From the NCBI RefSeq assembly GCF_901709675.1, contig NC_051106.1, forward strand, positions 2,430,001-2,494,000: a stretch of DNA of 64,000 bases. Reading direction: 5' to 3'. The notes under the pieces were generated by a model. It was given only the letters and a program-made list of their open reading frames with translations. It did no database searches and had not been told where the DNA came from. Of this stretch, positions 36,650-48,130 are shown piece by piece. This stretch comes from Syngnathus acus. Taxonomy: Eukaryota; Chordata; Actinopteri; Syngnathiformes; Syngnathidae. Within the stretch, counting starts at the first letter, position 1. Each line of letters starts with the position of its first letter. Made by a program: the position numbers and the translations under genes.

Positions 36650-37080
36650 GTGAACCACTGCTCAAATAACCCGATTAGGGAACTGTAGACATTGTAATTA
36701 GACGGCAAGTCGGCAATCATCACTCTCGCTTTCTACTGAGTCGATTTGGTGCCTCATCGAGCTTTACATCTGGTCTAGGACCTCACTTCTGATTTTGGCC
36801 AGTTTTATTCACACTACTGTCCTTTCTCTTTAGTCTGATCCCCAGTCCTAAGTCAGCAATGTTGTGAAGGATAATTCCAAGGATTCAGCATTGACACCTT
36901 ATGCATTATGATTGAATGCAATCTCTTGGGACACCGCCACAATTTATTCATGGTACACTCTCCTCCAGCCACTAGAGACGTGCCTGTGCCCGTCTGCAAC
37001 GCATCCAGATATTTCCTGCTCTGCATCTTTCCCCGAGTGCACAAATAATGCTAAATGATACTATGAAGGAGTGGTTGCGG
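36650..37080. promoter_or_regulatory. Candidate regulatory block
   Basis: Homeodomain-type sites (CCGATTAGGG, TGTAATTAGACG) and POU-like TTATGCATTATG occur in sequence more balanced than its flanks. Texture-based call. Confidence 0.25.
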
Positions 37081-37724
37081 TATGGGTGTAGAGATGTGAT
37101 CTTCTGCTCTATGCATGTGACAAAACCCATTGTATTGCTTTTACACCGTTTCCCATCTTTTGCCTCTCAGGAGAAAACATGCTTTGTTCAGCTGATTCAC
37201 AGGAAGGGGCATTAATGTAATGCACCGTTGATGGATGCAATCTGTTGATGATAGAGATGTTAACAAAAGGTGATCAAAGCATATTAGCCCAAGACACAGC
37301 TGGGGGAATGGTTGGACTCCCCTGTTATTAACACTGCCTGTTATCGAGGTTGTAGCATGCTCACTAGCCCTCACATGGGAATACAGGATCAGCCATTAGC
37401 ATTGATTCAAGGGATCAACATGAATCTACTAACTGCCTGCCATGATTTGTTTATTGCTGAGGTCCCTCTTTGGAATAACATAATATGAACAGTGACTTAA
37501 TCTGTCTTTTTTTAAAACATTTTGAAAGGATTACATGAAGGTAACTAATAAACCAGTTACCAGTTTTGATGCACTAATATCAGGCCATCTTCAATCTAGT
37601 CAAAGCCAATTAGAGTCCATCATATTCGGCAATAGAAGAAGCTGAACATTTGTGGGCATCACTCAGCTTTTCAATTTGTCCAACACAAAACCAAATAAGG
37701 AATAGGGAAGCTTTTGGTTAATTA
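37081..37724. other. Intergenic, nothing recognised
   Basis: No gene or repeat family seen. Confidence 0.5.
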
Positions 37725-37834
37725 CCGTAAATTTCAGACTATAAGCCGCGACTTCGCAAAATTTGAACCCAGAATCACAAGTTTTAGCTGGTGCGGCTTG
37801 TAGTCCGGTGCGGTTTGTAGTCCAAAAATTACGG
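37725..37834. mobile_element. TACCGTA-family element, AAGCCGC variant, 110 bp
   Basis: The smallest of the nine copies. The ends CCGTAAATTTCAGACTATAA and GTCCAAAAATTACGG are flanked by TA. Sub-terminal motifs read GCCGC or GCGGCTTG instead of GTCGC or GGCGC, so this is a third subtype. Confidence 0.8.
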
Positions 37835-40058
37835 TAATTACAGTTGGCGGTTGTAATTAACGTGCGCCAATTTTAACATTGCACAGCGGTCAATCACTGA
37901 CAACCGGTAACACCAATTCCCTGACTGTATGATTGACTAGCGGGTTTTTTTCTTCTGAGCCAAGCTTTCAAAAATAAAACCACCTGTTTGACAGAACCCT
38001 TACATGACAATGAAGGAGAAAAAATAAAAATGAATAAAAATATACAAAAGGGCCACGCAAAATGGCCCTGTATTTCTCAAACCCCCTTTGGTTTGGAAAT
38101 GAAAAAACAAAACATTTGTACAACAAAAGAAATATTTTGCACCCATCCCAGGAAAAAAAATCCTAGCTCAACCAATGTTTTCATGAGACCCCTAAATAGT
38201 TCAACCAGTAGTGAGCAGAGCAAGCAAGCCAGTTTTCACAGTTCATATTGGTCAATAATTTGTAATATTAACGCCAGCATTCTATTGTATAGATTTATGA
38301 AAGAAAATATTACATTTACCACACTGTACCCAATGTCAGAGATAAGCACTTAACTGTGCTTTACTTAGAAACAAAAAGTACAATTTTCAAAATTAATCCT
38401 AAAAGAGCACAGGAAGCCATTGAAGAAAAGACATTACTGAGGTGATGTGGTCTTATCAGTTTGTGGACTGTTTGGCAAAAGAGCAGCAGCATGGAAGATG
38501 GAGGTCAGAGTAACAAGACATGACAATAGTCAAGGCAAGATGTCATAAATGCATGCATGCATATCTTTCTCAAAACATGATTTAAAAAAAAAAAGAAGAA
38601 ATATTTGACCTTGGATAGCCTGCCAAGATGAAAAAAAGCTCTTTGCCACAACAGCGTTTATCTGCTTGTCCATATTTAGGTCAGTCAGTTAGCATTATTT
38701 TGCTCAACAAATTACTGACACAAATATGTATATTTTTAAAAAAAGATGTTTAATATTGAATGATTTTCTAAACTAATTACGAAATCTTATTGGGAATGAA
38801 ATGTGAGTGAGTTTCAAGTAAAATATGCCTTGTCTGTCTTCAGATATTTTTATAATTCTTTCTAAACCTCTTCCAAGAATGCTTTTATGTCACCAATGTC
38901 AGATGGAATGTTCCCATCTCCAAAAAACAAAACGTCATAGTGCTGCTCAAACTGCTTTGTTCCAGTTGTTTTTATGTTGCTATCGCTACACACCAACATT
39001 AACACAAATCAGACTCAATTGTTAATTTAATTACTGGGGGGAAAAATGCAATTTTATCACAATTTCTTTCTTAAATTGGCACAGGCATGTTGCAAAAATG
39101 TTTTTTATGCTGGCTCTCCAACCAGACAAAAGAGTCTGTGGTTTCATCACCTTCACATTTTTTTTAGTCTAAGAATCCTGAATGATAACAAATATAAAAC
39201 TATGAGCAGAAATTAATATGAATCCGAACTTCTTCACAAACGCAATACCACTATACATATTTAACAAAACAGTCTCACTCAAATATGTCTGTGTTCACTT
39301 GCTATTGTCTGAATTTTTTTTTTTTAAAAACAACAACAAATATTTTCATTCTTGGGATGATATAATGCTCCACAACTCCCTTTGAGTGTGAAGGAGGAGA
39401 CAGTTCAAGTGTGAAATAGGGTTAATAGATTTGTTCTCAATCTATTTTCCACACTTTAATTTGTTTAAGAATGCATACAACTAACAGACAATGTTAAACA
39501 GACCAATGTGTCGATTTGTAAAAAAAAAAAAAGAAAATCTTAAATTGACCTCATATGGACATGCATAGCAAATATATAAGCAAATATATAAGCTACTGTT
39601 TCCGATTATACTATTATGCTGTGATTTAAAGTGTCTCTAAATATTGCTGTTCTTGTCCTTGTTGTTGTTCTTTTAATAGAATACATTTTCATAGTCACTA
39701 TACTGCTGCGTTAGCACCTCCAATTCCAAAGAGAATGTAAGTAACTTAACATTTTCCTGTCTGTTGCCATGGTGAATCAACATTACGGGACTCCATTGAT
39801 GATGTCTTTTTGTTGTGGTTGAGCATGCGCTGAGCTCAAGGTGAACGTACTCAGACTTCTCAGATCAGCTGTTGGAACTGAACCGAATACTCACAAATTT
39901 CTATTTCAGAACAAATCAACCCAAAATTAAGATTTGGACTAAGTGTTTGGTGACCCTGCTTACTACCATAGCTGATATCATAAAAATAAACAGAATATTA
40001 TGATTTAAAAAAAAATAACTTAATTACTTTACTGATTAGTGTATTCAAAAGCTAACTA
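37835..40058. other. Intergenic, possible old retroelement relic at 38395-38530
   Basis: Segment 38395-38530 (AGGAAGCCATTGAAG, TGAGGTGATGTGGTC, GCAGCAGCATGGAAG) resembles a decayed fish LINE stretch, but I cannot assign it. The rest is AT-rich with homopolymers and nothing recognised. Confidence 0.3.
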
Positions 40059-41529
40059 CCGCATTTTTCGGCCTGAAAGTCGCTCCGGAATATAGGTCGC
40101 ATTAGCCATAAAATGCACAATAACGTGAAAAAAAACATATATAAGTCGCTCCGGAGTATAAGTCGCATTTTGGGGGGAAATTTATTCGACAAAATCCAAC
40201 ACCAAGAACAGACATGAACGAGCAACAACAGGCTAAACGATAGGTATGCTAACGTGACATAAACACAAACGAAGAGCTGAGAACGGGCCTGCCGTAACAT
40301 TCAGAGTTATTCAAATAACTATTACATAAATAACACGTTTATAAAACCATCTGTGTCACTCCAATTCATTAAATCCATCGATCGTCCTTTGTCAACAATG
40401 GGTGCGCGCCGCTGACTGCGCTTGCACTTCAAAATATTCCACAGGCCCATATAACGATATATAAATTATATATCAAATAACTATTATATAAGCAATAATA
40501 TTATCAAACCATCTGTGTCACTCTGAATCATTAAATCCATCGATCAAATTCCTCGTCCTTTGTCAACAACGCCACACGTGCGCCCTGACATCAGCCTCGT
40601 CGTTATTCCACAGATCTAGTATATAACTAACTACATTGTAGCGTTAACAAAGTACAAGGAAAGACGTGGTTTAGGTAGACGACTCTTTATTTAACAAAAC
40701 AAGAGTTCAACGAGCCAACAACTACTGAACTGTAACGATAAAAACATATACAAGTTGCGACTCGAAATAAAATATATCAAATAACTATAACATAAATAGT
40801 TAACCGCCACACGGCCCCAAGCACCGGCGTCGACTTCCAGGCGTGTGGCGGCGTGGACTTCCATCCACGGAGGTGGCACTTCCAGCCACGGAGGTGGAAG
40901 TGAGCTCCATAGAATAGGATCGGGCGTGCGTGAAAGCCATGTCCGAGCCCCATCCACCGTCCCCGGACAGCCACCCGGCCGAGCACCGGCCCCCGACTTC
41001 CATCCACGGAGGTGAAAGAGAGCTCCGTAGAGTAGGACCGGGCGTGCGTAAAAGCCATGTCCGAGCCCCATCCACCGTCCCTGGACAGCCACCCGGCCGA
41101 GCGCCGGCCCCAGACTTCCAGCCACGGAGGTTAAAGAGAGCTCCGTAGAGTAGGACCGGGCGTGCGTAAAAGCCATAATAGTTTTTCAAACCTTCTGTGT
41201 CACTCCAAATCATTAAATCCTTCAAACTCTTCGTCCTCCGTGTCACTTACAAACAAAGCCGCTAATGATGCCGGTAGTATGTGGGGCCGTTGTCATCTTC
41301 GTCATCCCGTGATCAATCTTTGTCCTTTTTGTAAATAACCGCCGCGCCGCTGACGTCACTTGAAATTCAAATTACAGTATTCCCTTGCTACATCGCGGTT
41401 CGTTTATCGCGGTTTCACTTTTTTTTTTTTTGGAGGATTTTTGAAAAAATTCACATATAAGTCGCTCCTCAGTATAAGTCGCCCCCAAACTATGAGAAAA
41501 AAACGCGACTTATAGTCCGAAAATTACAG
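40059..41529 (-). mobile_element. TACCGTA-family long element, 1471 bp, with three 118-bp tandem units
   Basis: The longest copy, inverted relative to 27318-28533. It starts CCGCATTTTTCGGCC, ends TCCGAAAATTACAG, and has TA on both sides. On the minus strand the 118-bp GC-rich unit starts with ATG at 41176, 41058 and 40940. Because 118 is not a multiple of three, each frame shows the same peptide (MAFTHARSYSTEL...) at a shifted position, which makes the long overlapping open frames misleading. The body also contains CGCGGTTCGTTTATCGCGG near 41400, related to the transposon at 31462. Confidence 0.88.
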
Positions 41530-41569
41530 TAAATTGGATTACAATTTTTTTAGCTCCAATTAGCAGCTG

Positions 41570-41830
41570 GCCCGATGGTTTGCATGTTTGCTGTCAGCGA
41601 TAAAAGGAAGAATGAAATCACGCAATGAGCGGTATCGCACCGAGGATGTAAACTTGTTTGGTGTTATTGCATCATCCAAGCACAAGAGGCTAACAAGTGC
41701 CCTCAAGTCTTGCAGTGCTTGTGTGAGAAGAGGTATTTTGACAATTAGCGCAATAAAAATTGGGTTCCCTCTACAGCAGCACATGGAGTGCTATTCATAT
41801 TTGTTTCACACAAGATGAAAATAGAGCTGA
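41570..41830. promoter_or_regulatory. Candidate regulatory block
   Basis: Balanced, non-repetitive sequence with ATTGCATCATCC and GACAATTAGCGC. It follows the long transposon directly. Weak call. Confidence 0.2.
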
Positions 41831-42430
41831 ACACATTTTTTCATCCTGATAAATGACACAAGTGTCAGAGACGGAAAATAATACACAATACATAATATAC
41901 TGCCAGCACTATACAGAGTACTGTAATAAAATTACAAAAAAAATTCTAAATTAAAAAGAAAATCTTAATGAATGAACAACAAATTATAAAGCATTTGTAA
42001 TATTCAAATTTTTTTTCTGACATCCTTTTTTATTAGACAACTACAGTATACTCAGTAATAGAGCAATGCAATATGGGCAAAATTTTATATACTGATAATA
42101 ATAAACATCCAAATGCTGTATTTTCCTTAAAATTATAAGAAAATACCTGACAATTTTCTGTATTAAGTATTTGAGGCATCACTTGACGGTCCAGTCTTGT
42201 TGATATCGTACGAACGATATGGCGTCATTGTTTCCCCAATATTGCACTTATCTGTCCAACAGTTATTGTGCACCCCTCAATGCAATAATGTGGTTTCTCC
42301 AAGTTGTGTGGGATCCACAACTGGTTGGATTTCCACATTAACAATTATCATCATATATTCATGCCTCATATGAGAGCTTAAAAATAAAAAGTACATTTTT
42401 CATGTCTTATCTGTGCCATTTTCTTCCCAT
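41831..42430. other. AT-rich intergenic, nothing recognised
   Basis: Homopolymer-rich sequence without gene or transposon signature. Confidence 0.5.
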
Positions 42431-42439
42431 CTTTTTATT

Positions 42440-43270
42440 GCTCATTGCTAATTGTGTGTGGGGTACTTACTGTGTAGAACTTTTGAAGCAGTTGAGAGCT
42501 TGAGAAGGCGTGAAGGGCGGCACGGTCAATCAAAGGCCGCCCGTCTTCTCTCCATCTTTGCTTTAGGGTCGTCCTGATGGTAATTCTCTGATTTGACTTT
42601 GATGTGCCAATTTGTGCTTGATGAATAATTGTCTGGTTTGCTGATAACTTGTGGGAGTCAAGTGTATTCTGGTAGCACTCAATGCAAATGGGAGATATTT
42701 GGGTCCTTCAAATCACAACAGTAGCCCCTCAGCATTTGCCTCGCTGCACAGTGAGCAAACTGACCAATTAGCTGTGTTTGAAGAAGCCATTTTTGATTGG
42801 AGCAATCAGTAAACAGCAAAGCCTCTTTATGATTGTGCCCCTGATTAGATGAGTTGTCACTTAAAAACTTGTTGAAGATTTTAATTTATCGCCTTATATT
42901 GCTAAAAAGTATGGTAATTACCTAATCCATTCGCCACAGTCTAGCACTTACATTCAAATTTGTTCAGGCTGTCAATTTTGGAACCCATTTTTTTTTTTCT
43001 AGCAGCATTTCAAATTAATCTCTAAATGAATGAAAGTAAAAAGGAATAGCTGACCAGCGGGAGCAAATGAAATACACACGTGATTTGACATGAGAAGTTG
43101 CTGAAATGCCTTAATACAAATAACCTTAACGTACTTCAAAGCAGCACTCGCTAGATTTATTACACGTGTAGGCTCATTACTCATTGATAGCAACAGAATA
43201 ATCTGCATGAATAAGAACACCTTAATATTCATACCCATCTTTGAGTGTCTCTGCATTAAAACCTAATTAA
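42440..43270. promoter_or_regulatory. Candidate enhancer block with octamer, TCF and homeodomain sites
   Basis: Contains a perfect POU octamer ATGCAAAT (42682-42689), two TCF/LEF-type sites (AATCAAAGG near 42528, ACTTTGATG near 42595), CCAATTAGC and CTGATTAGATG homeodomain sites, and a FOX-type GTAAACA near 42812. A second part (43010-43270) continues with ATTA-rich unique sequence. These factor classes act in early forebrain patterning. Conservation untested. Confidence 0.4.
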
Positions 43271-43469
43271 CATTAAAAAAAAAACCAATTAACTGACAAA
43301 AGACTCATCTAATTCCTGGATCAGAATACTTGGTTGCAAAAGTTGTTATTTGGGATCTCATTAGTGCAATGCTACAAGTGCAGTGAGGTATTCATCTTGA
43401 AACAGAATGCTGATCCTAAATATTGATAAAAGAAAGCTTGACCCCTGTTTCACAAGGGATAGTGATAGA

Positions 43470-43565
43470 GAGACATTTATTTATTTATTTATTTATTTAT
43501 ATATTTATATCTTTCTTTCTTTATTTATTTCAATATTTATTTATTTATTTGTGTTTATTTATCAG
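43470..43565. repeat. (TTTA)n microsatellite tract
   Basis: Interrupted ATTT/TTTA repeats with a short CTTT stretch. Confidence 0.9.
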
Positions 43566-44180
43566 GAAATGGTTTGCTAATCAGCTCATTGTTTGGAGAC
43601 CCTTTTCAATTTAAAATTGTCCAAGTCCAAGGAATTTCAGCCTCTCAACAATAAATATTCTCAGATTTCTGTCGTCCAATGTGTGTAAAGATGAGCGCGG
43701 GATACATTGGGATACATTACTGCGGATGTAAAACCTACTGGTTTTTAACGTAACGAGTAAAAAAAGAGAATAAGGGTCAGAATGTTTTTTTATTTCTTCC
43801 TACTCAGTTTGAACATGTAAACTGCGCTGATAGCAGACTGATTACCTTTGCGTGGTAATTTATGGTTCATTTAAAAGAAAAAAGACATTTGCAAACATGT
43901 CCTTTTACTTTTTGAGAAAAATGATGAACATATTTGCAATCTTCTGACAATAATGTCGTTTTTCAATACAGCACTTCATTTTTTTTCAATGATTGAATAA
44001 ATCATTGACAACATTATTGACAGATTAATTGATTTGTTAGTTGCAGTGTATAAGATGACATTACAGAAACAGAAACCAATGCACATCTATAAGCCACTGC
44101 GTACTTTTTAATAGTATAGACCACCAAACCTCCAAGCGATGCTTTAATCAATAAAACAGAGTAAGTAGAGCACTGCCGAT
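43566..44180. other. Intergenic, nothing recognised
   Basis: No gene, transposon or site cluster seen. Confidence 0.45.
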
Positions 44181-44660
44181 GGTGTGTGAGACACTAAACC
44201 AGGATTAGGCCTGATTAGGGCAGTTTTAACATGTCGTGCTGATTAGGACCCAGTGGATCTGACCACTAATTAGCTCTGAAGTGCGGCTGGCCGCACAGAT
44301 AGGACAGTGGAGGAGAGTGAGGGTTGGGGGCAGCCAGCCTAAACGCACTCCCACCCTCTGCCTCTCTTGTCCACTCACTACCACCCCCACAAAAGGATCT
44401 GCGGCTTTGATTGGGTCTGCTGCATTGTGGAAAGGCAAGCTGAAAAAGAGTCCAATTTCTCTTTGGCTCAGCCACTACCCCCTGTGGGGTGGAGTCAATG
44501 TAGCCTTTCTGTGCGTTCGTATGACCAGCTGGCTACAGAGGGCCAAATAAACACTCCAGATCTACTGGCTGCTATATGATTCCCAACTGAAACCAAGCTT
44601 TTGTTCCATGTTGATTGGACTCCTAATTGGTGTTCCCAAGACAAATTGCTGTTTGCACTG
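44180..44660. promoter_or_regulatory. Candidate enhancer block with GATTAGG cluster and CTAATTAG
   Basis: GGATTAGGC (44202), TGATTAGGG (44212) and TGATTAGGACC (44240) are OTX/bicoid-type sites within 50 bp, followed by the palindromic homeodomain site CTAATTAG (44266-44273). The block is non-repetitive and GC-balanced, about 7.6 kb beyond the nkx2.4 stop codon. Function is inferred. Confidence 0.4.
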
Positions 44661-45640
44661 ATGAGGTTTTAATGGAGAGAAAATACAAATTACAAGTAAA
44701 TACAACACCAATGTTGGAAGAAGAATAGAAGGACCCCAACTGTCCAAAATCTGCCTTGAGCTATCTAACTGCATCTAATTATGCAAGAGGGATCAAATGA
44801 GTCAATATTGATATATGAATCTTGACATTAAATTGTGTGGATCGCACGTCTTTTTTACTCAAATGTGCTTTTCTAATGTCATGGGAAAATGAAATACAAA
44901 ACCAATGTGGTATACTAGAAGATTGAAATGAATATGATGGCGATACTGAAAAGAAACACCAAACAATCCCGCCAGTCACAATGTAATGAGAGTAAAGTAG
45001 CATTTAGAGAAAAGGAAATACATTTTTTGAGAATAGAGTCAGAATTTTACAATAAGTAGAATGAGAAAAAGTGTGATAATAACACAAAGGCTACATTTAC
45101 GAAAGTAAAGTTGGAATTTTAGTTTATTGTATGAAGTTGTTTTGTAAAATGATGTTCCATTACGACAAGACGAGAGCTTTGAGTCTAGGTTAATTTCTTT
45201 TATTAGGAAAATAACAAAGTTGCACTTCATGGGAATGAATTATAAATAATATGACCATGAACATATACAAAACATGCATCCTGATTATTGACATCATGTG
45301 ATCAAGTTACAGTATGTATGGGCAATCTCATTAAAGAATACTATACTGCCTTTCTTTAATATATTATTATTAATATTTTATATATTTTATATATTTTTTT
45401 AATAGTATGTAACACATTTCAAACATTGAAAAATAATATTAGTAAACACATCCTAGCTCTTTCAAAATAAACCTTACTTTTTGTAGGATGTGTTCACTAT
45501 ATTTTTAGAAATAATGTGCAAAGTGCAAGCCAATGCAACCGAACTTGCAGCACACACATCACACGTCATCTCGTCTACTTCAAGCCATTTATACGTATAT
45601 TTGCTGATTTCAATGGGCCTTCACCATTTCTCACCTGACT
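44661..45640. other. AT-rich intergenic, nothing recognised
   Basis: Non-repetitive AT-rich sequence. No gene seen. Confidence 0.5.
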
Positions 45641-46090
45641 GCCTCTGACCGTGGCGACCCCTGACTGCAGCTTCTCAAGAGGAAGAGAGGAAGGAGTAAA
45701 GAAACGTGGGATTTGGATGTAATCCTGTTTGTGTTCGGGGGTCACATGCTTTGCTACAGTCTGGAAGTTTATTCGGGGGAAGCAGTCTAATTGTAATTCC
45801 CTCTGGAGAGCAGTCAGTGTCTCCTGCTGAATGCTGGAGTGGAGACAGGTTGCTGCAAGATGATAATTGAAAAGAAAGTGGGTGGTCCTCTTTGGCCCGC
45901 TATCCCTCCGGGACAGTTAGATTGAGACTTCAGCTTGTTTCCAATGGGCCAAATGTTATATTTGAAGAAATGATTATGTCCTTCTGTGCTTAATTTGTCA
46001 GGCGGCGTTATTTGAAAGGTTGCTCTCGCTGTTGTCTGTTCACATCTTTGTTTGCGCATCTCGGCTCTCAAATCCCATCAGTCGCTAGTT
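45640..46090. promoter_or_regulatory. Candidate Gli-responsive enhancer block
   Basis: Contains TGGGTGGTC (45879-45887), an exact match to the Gli consensus, with homeodomain sites CTAATTGTAATT upstream (45788) and GATAATTGA adjacent (45862). The block is sharply more balanced than its AT-rich left flank. Nkx2.1/2.4-class genes are induced by Shh in the ventral forebrain, which makes a Gli site 6.4 kb from nkx2.4 plausible. One consensus 9-mer can also occur by chance. Confidence 0.4.
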
Positions 46091-47344
46091 GTGAAAATAT
46101 TTGATTTTTCATTTGTATTGGAATACCGTGCAGTGTGAATGCAGTCTGGATAGTCAGGTGTGTTGACAAAAGACTGCAGGTCTCAACTGTTTTCAGGAAT
46201 GGTCACACACCTGCACAAGGATAAGTTTTTCCCAACCTAAACGCACTGATTGTATCCATTGCACTGCTCTCCAGGCCTGGCCCTATTAACCAGTAATCTG
46301 TAGACTGGCAGCTGGCCATTACCGTGGCAACCGTAAGTGGGGGAAAAAACTGCATTCTGGTTCAAAGTGAAAAAGGAGTATTGTGAAGCATAGTGTTTTC
46401 CCCAATTGAGAATGTTCATATTTCTGATGGAAAAACTTTGGTAATCGGAGTTTGTCTTTAAAAGTCTTTCATTTACATTTTTGATGTATTGTTTAGGACG
46501 GCTTGGCACCCATTCCAAGGTTGTAGTGTAATTATATCATGCACCAGAAAGAGGTGTTCTTGAATGGATTACAAATCTCTCGCGGAAACACTTGTCCTTC
46601 ATGTAATGAAAATGAGGGCCACAATCACTAACCATTTCACTCAGTCTCACTATTTATCCGCACGTCTAAAGACAGATTCAAAACTGCTGTAGACATTTGA
46701 GAAATTGTCAGGCAAATGTGCTTTCATTTGTAAAAATGTGAGACACGTTAATATTCCTGCTTGGAATTAGTTTGACTTTGAAAAGCGTGAGGTTAAATGT
46801 TTGTGAAGTTTCTTTGCAGAGGCTCTGAAGCTCTCACAAAAACCTACATTGGCAAACTTTAATGTAGCGAGATCTGAAATGACAATACAATAATTACAAT
46901 ATCCCAAAAACATCATCCAAGGTCTTCATCACTCATTTGAGTATATTACAAACGGTAAAGTAATGTTAATTTGTTTTGTTATTATTGTTGTTATGGTGGT
47001 GTTTTTTTCTTTTTATTATTTTGATATGATTAATGTTTTTTTTCTTAACTGGATTAATATGGTTACTCTGTACCGATGACCAATCCCACATTAAGGATAG
47101 CTTCTTCCAAATAAGCTAATGCTAACCACACTATCTCACTAATATCTTGAATTAATACTATACTTTTACTTTTATGGTATATAACCATTCTGCAAAGGTT
47201 GTAAAAAAAAAGAAAAAAAAAGAAAAAAAAGAGAATGAATATCTAAAAATCTGAGGACTCAATAAGACTCACAAAAATGATACCAACCCAGTGGTCTGAC
47301 TTTAGGTTGTTTTGCAAATTTATAAAAATAAATGTTTTTCTACT
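46091..47344. other. Intergenic, partly balanced composition
   Basis: 46130-46520 is non-repetitive and more balanced. The remainder is AT-rich. No gene recognised. Confidence 0.4.
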
Positions 47345-47349
47345 AAATT

Positions 47350-47416
<67 letters not shown>

Positions 47417-47545
47417 CTCTTATTTTCTTTATATATATATAATATATAAAATATTTATTGATTTATTTATTGATTTATTTTGTTTATTTATCCATCTATC
47501 CATCTATCCATCCATCCATCCATCCATCCATCCATCCATCCATCT
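47345..47545. repeat. Compound microsatellite (TTTC)n, AT-rich, (TTTA)n, (CCAT)n
   Basis: About 17 TTTC units from 47348, then TATA/TTTA repeats, then CATC/CCAT repeats to 47543. Chance open frames through it (47277-47618) are not genes. Confidence 0.95.
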
Positions 47546-47829
47546 AAATTGCGTTATTTTTGACAAAGCACTTTTGAGAGTGTGGCATCTTTGCTTGACT
47601 GGGCTGGCCCATCAATAGTCTGTGATGTGGGTTCTCCATAAAAATAAAAGGAATACACTCTCCACCTAATTGTAAGGCCGCATAATTTTATAGCTGCTAT
47701 TCTAATGCAAAGTTTCCACATGTTATTGCTTTCAATGTCAGCACACGTGCTTCTCAGCGGGAGCTGCCACTGCATAGCCCCAATAGATTTTTTTGTGGGA
47801 TTGGCTGAACTAATTTTCTTAAAGAAGAG

Positions 47830-48130
47830 TTTGTGCGACTTAATGAAGCAGAACTAATGGAGGTCCCACAATCATCCGCGCCGTGCTGGAAGCGCCACGG
47901 CAGGACAGAGCGGCCATTGATTCTTGCTTCAAACCACTTGAGTTCCTAATCAGCTTCTTTGGTTGTGCGTTTGAGGCCTGACAAACCCATTGTTGGCCTG
48001 TGTCACTGGAGGTCAGTAGTTATTAGTGGCAACTGAAAACAGTTTCTTTAAATACTTATAGCCAAGTGAAAAACATGCATATGGGGACTTCGAAGGGGGA
48101 TTATTGGCATTACAGAGAGTCAGGAGAGAA
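47830..48130. promoter_or_regulatory. Candidate regulatory block
   Basis: GC-balanced unique sequence with GGCCATTGATTCTTGC, CCTAATCAGC and GTTATTAG. It contrasts with the flanking AT-rich DNA. Confidence 0.3.

Noticed and set aside
40691-41246. Overlapping minus-strand open frames of 93-161 codons with MAFTHARSYSTEL-like starts
   Set aside because: They arise from a 118-bp tandem repeat inside a non-autonomous transposon, and every frame shows the same peptide shifted.
47277-47618. Phe/Leu/Ser-rich 113-codon open frame
   Set aside because: Translation of the compound TTTC/CCAT microsatellite.
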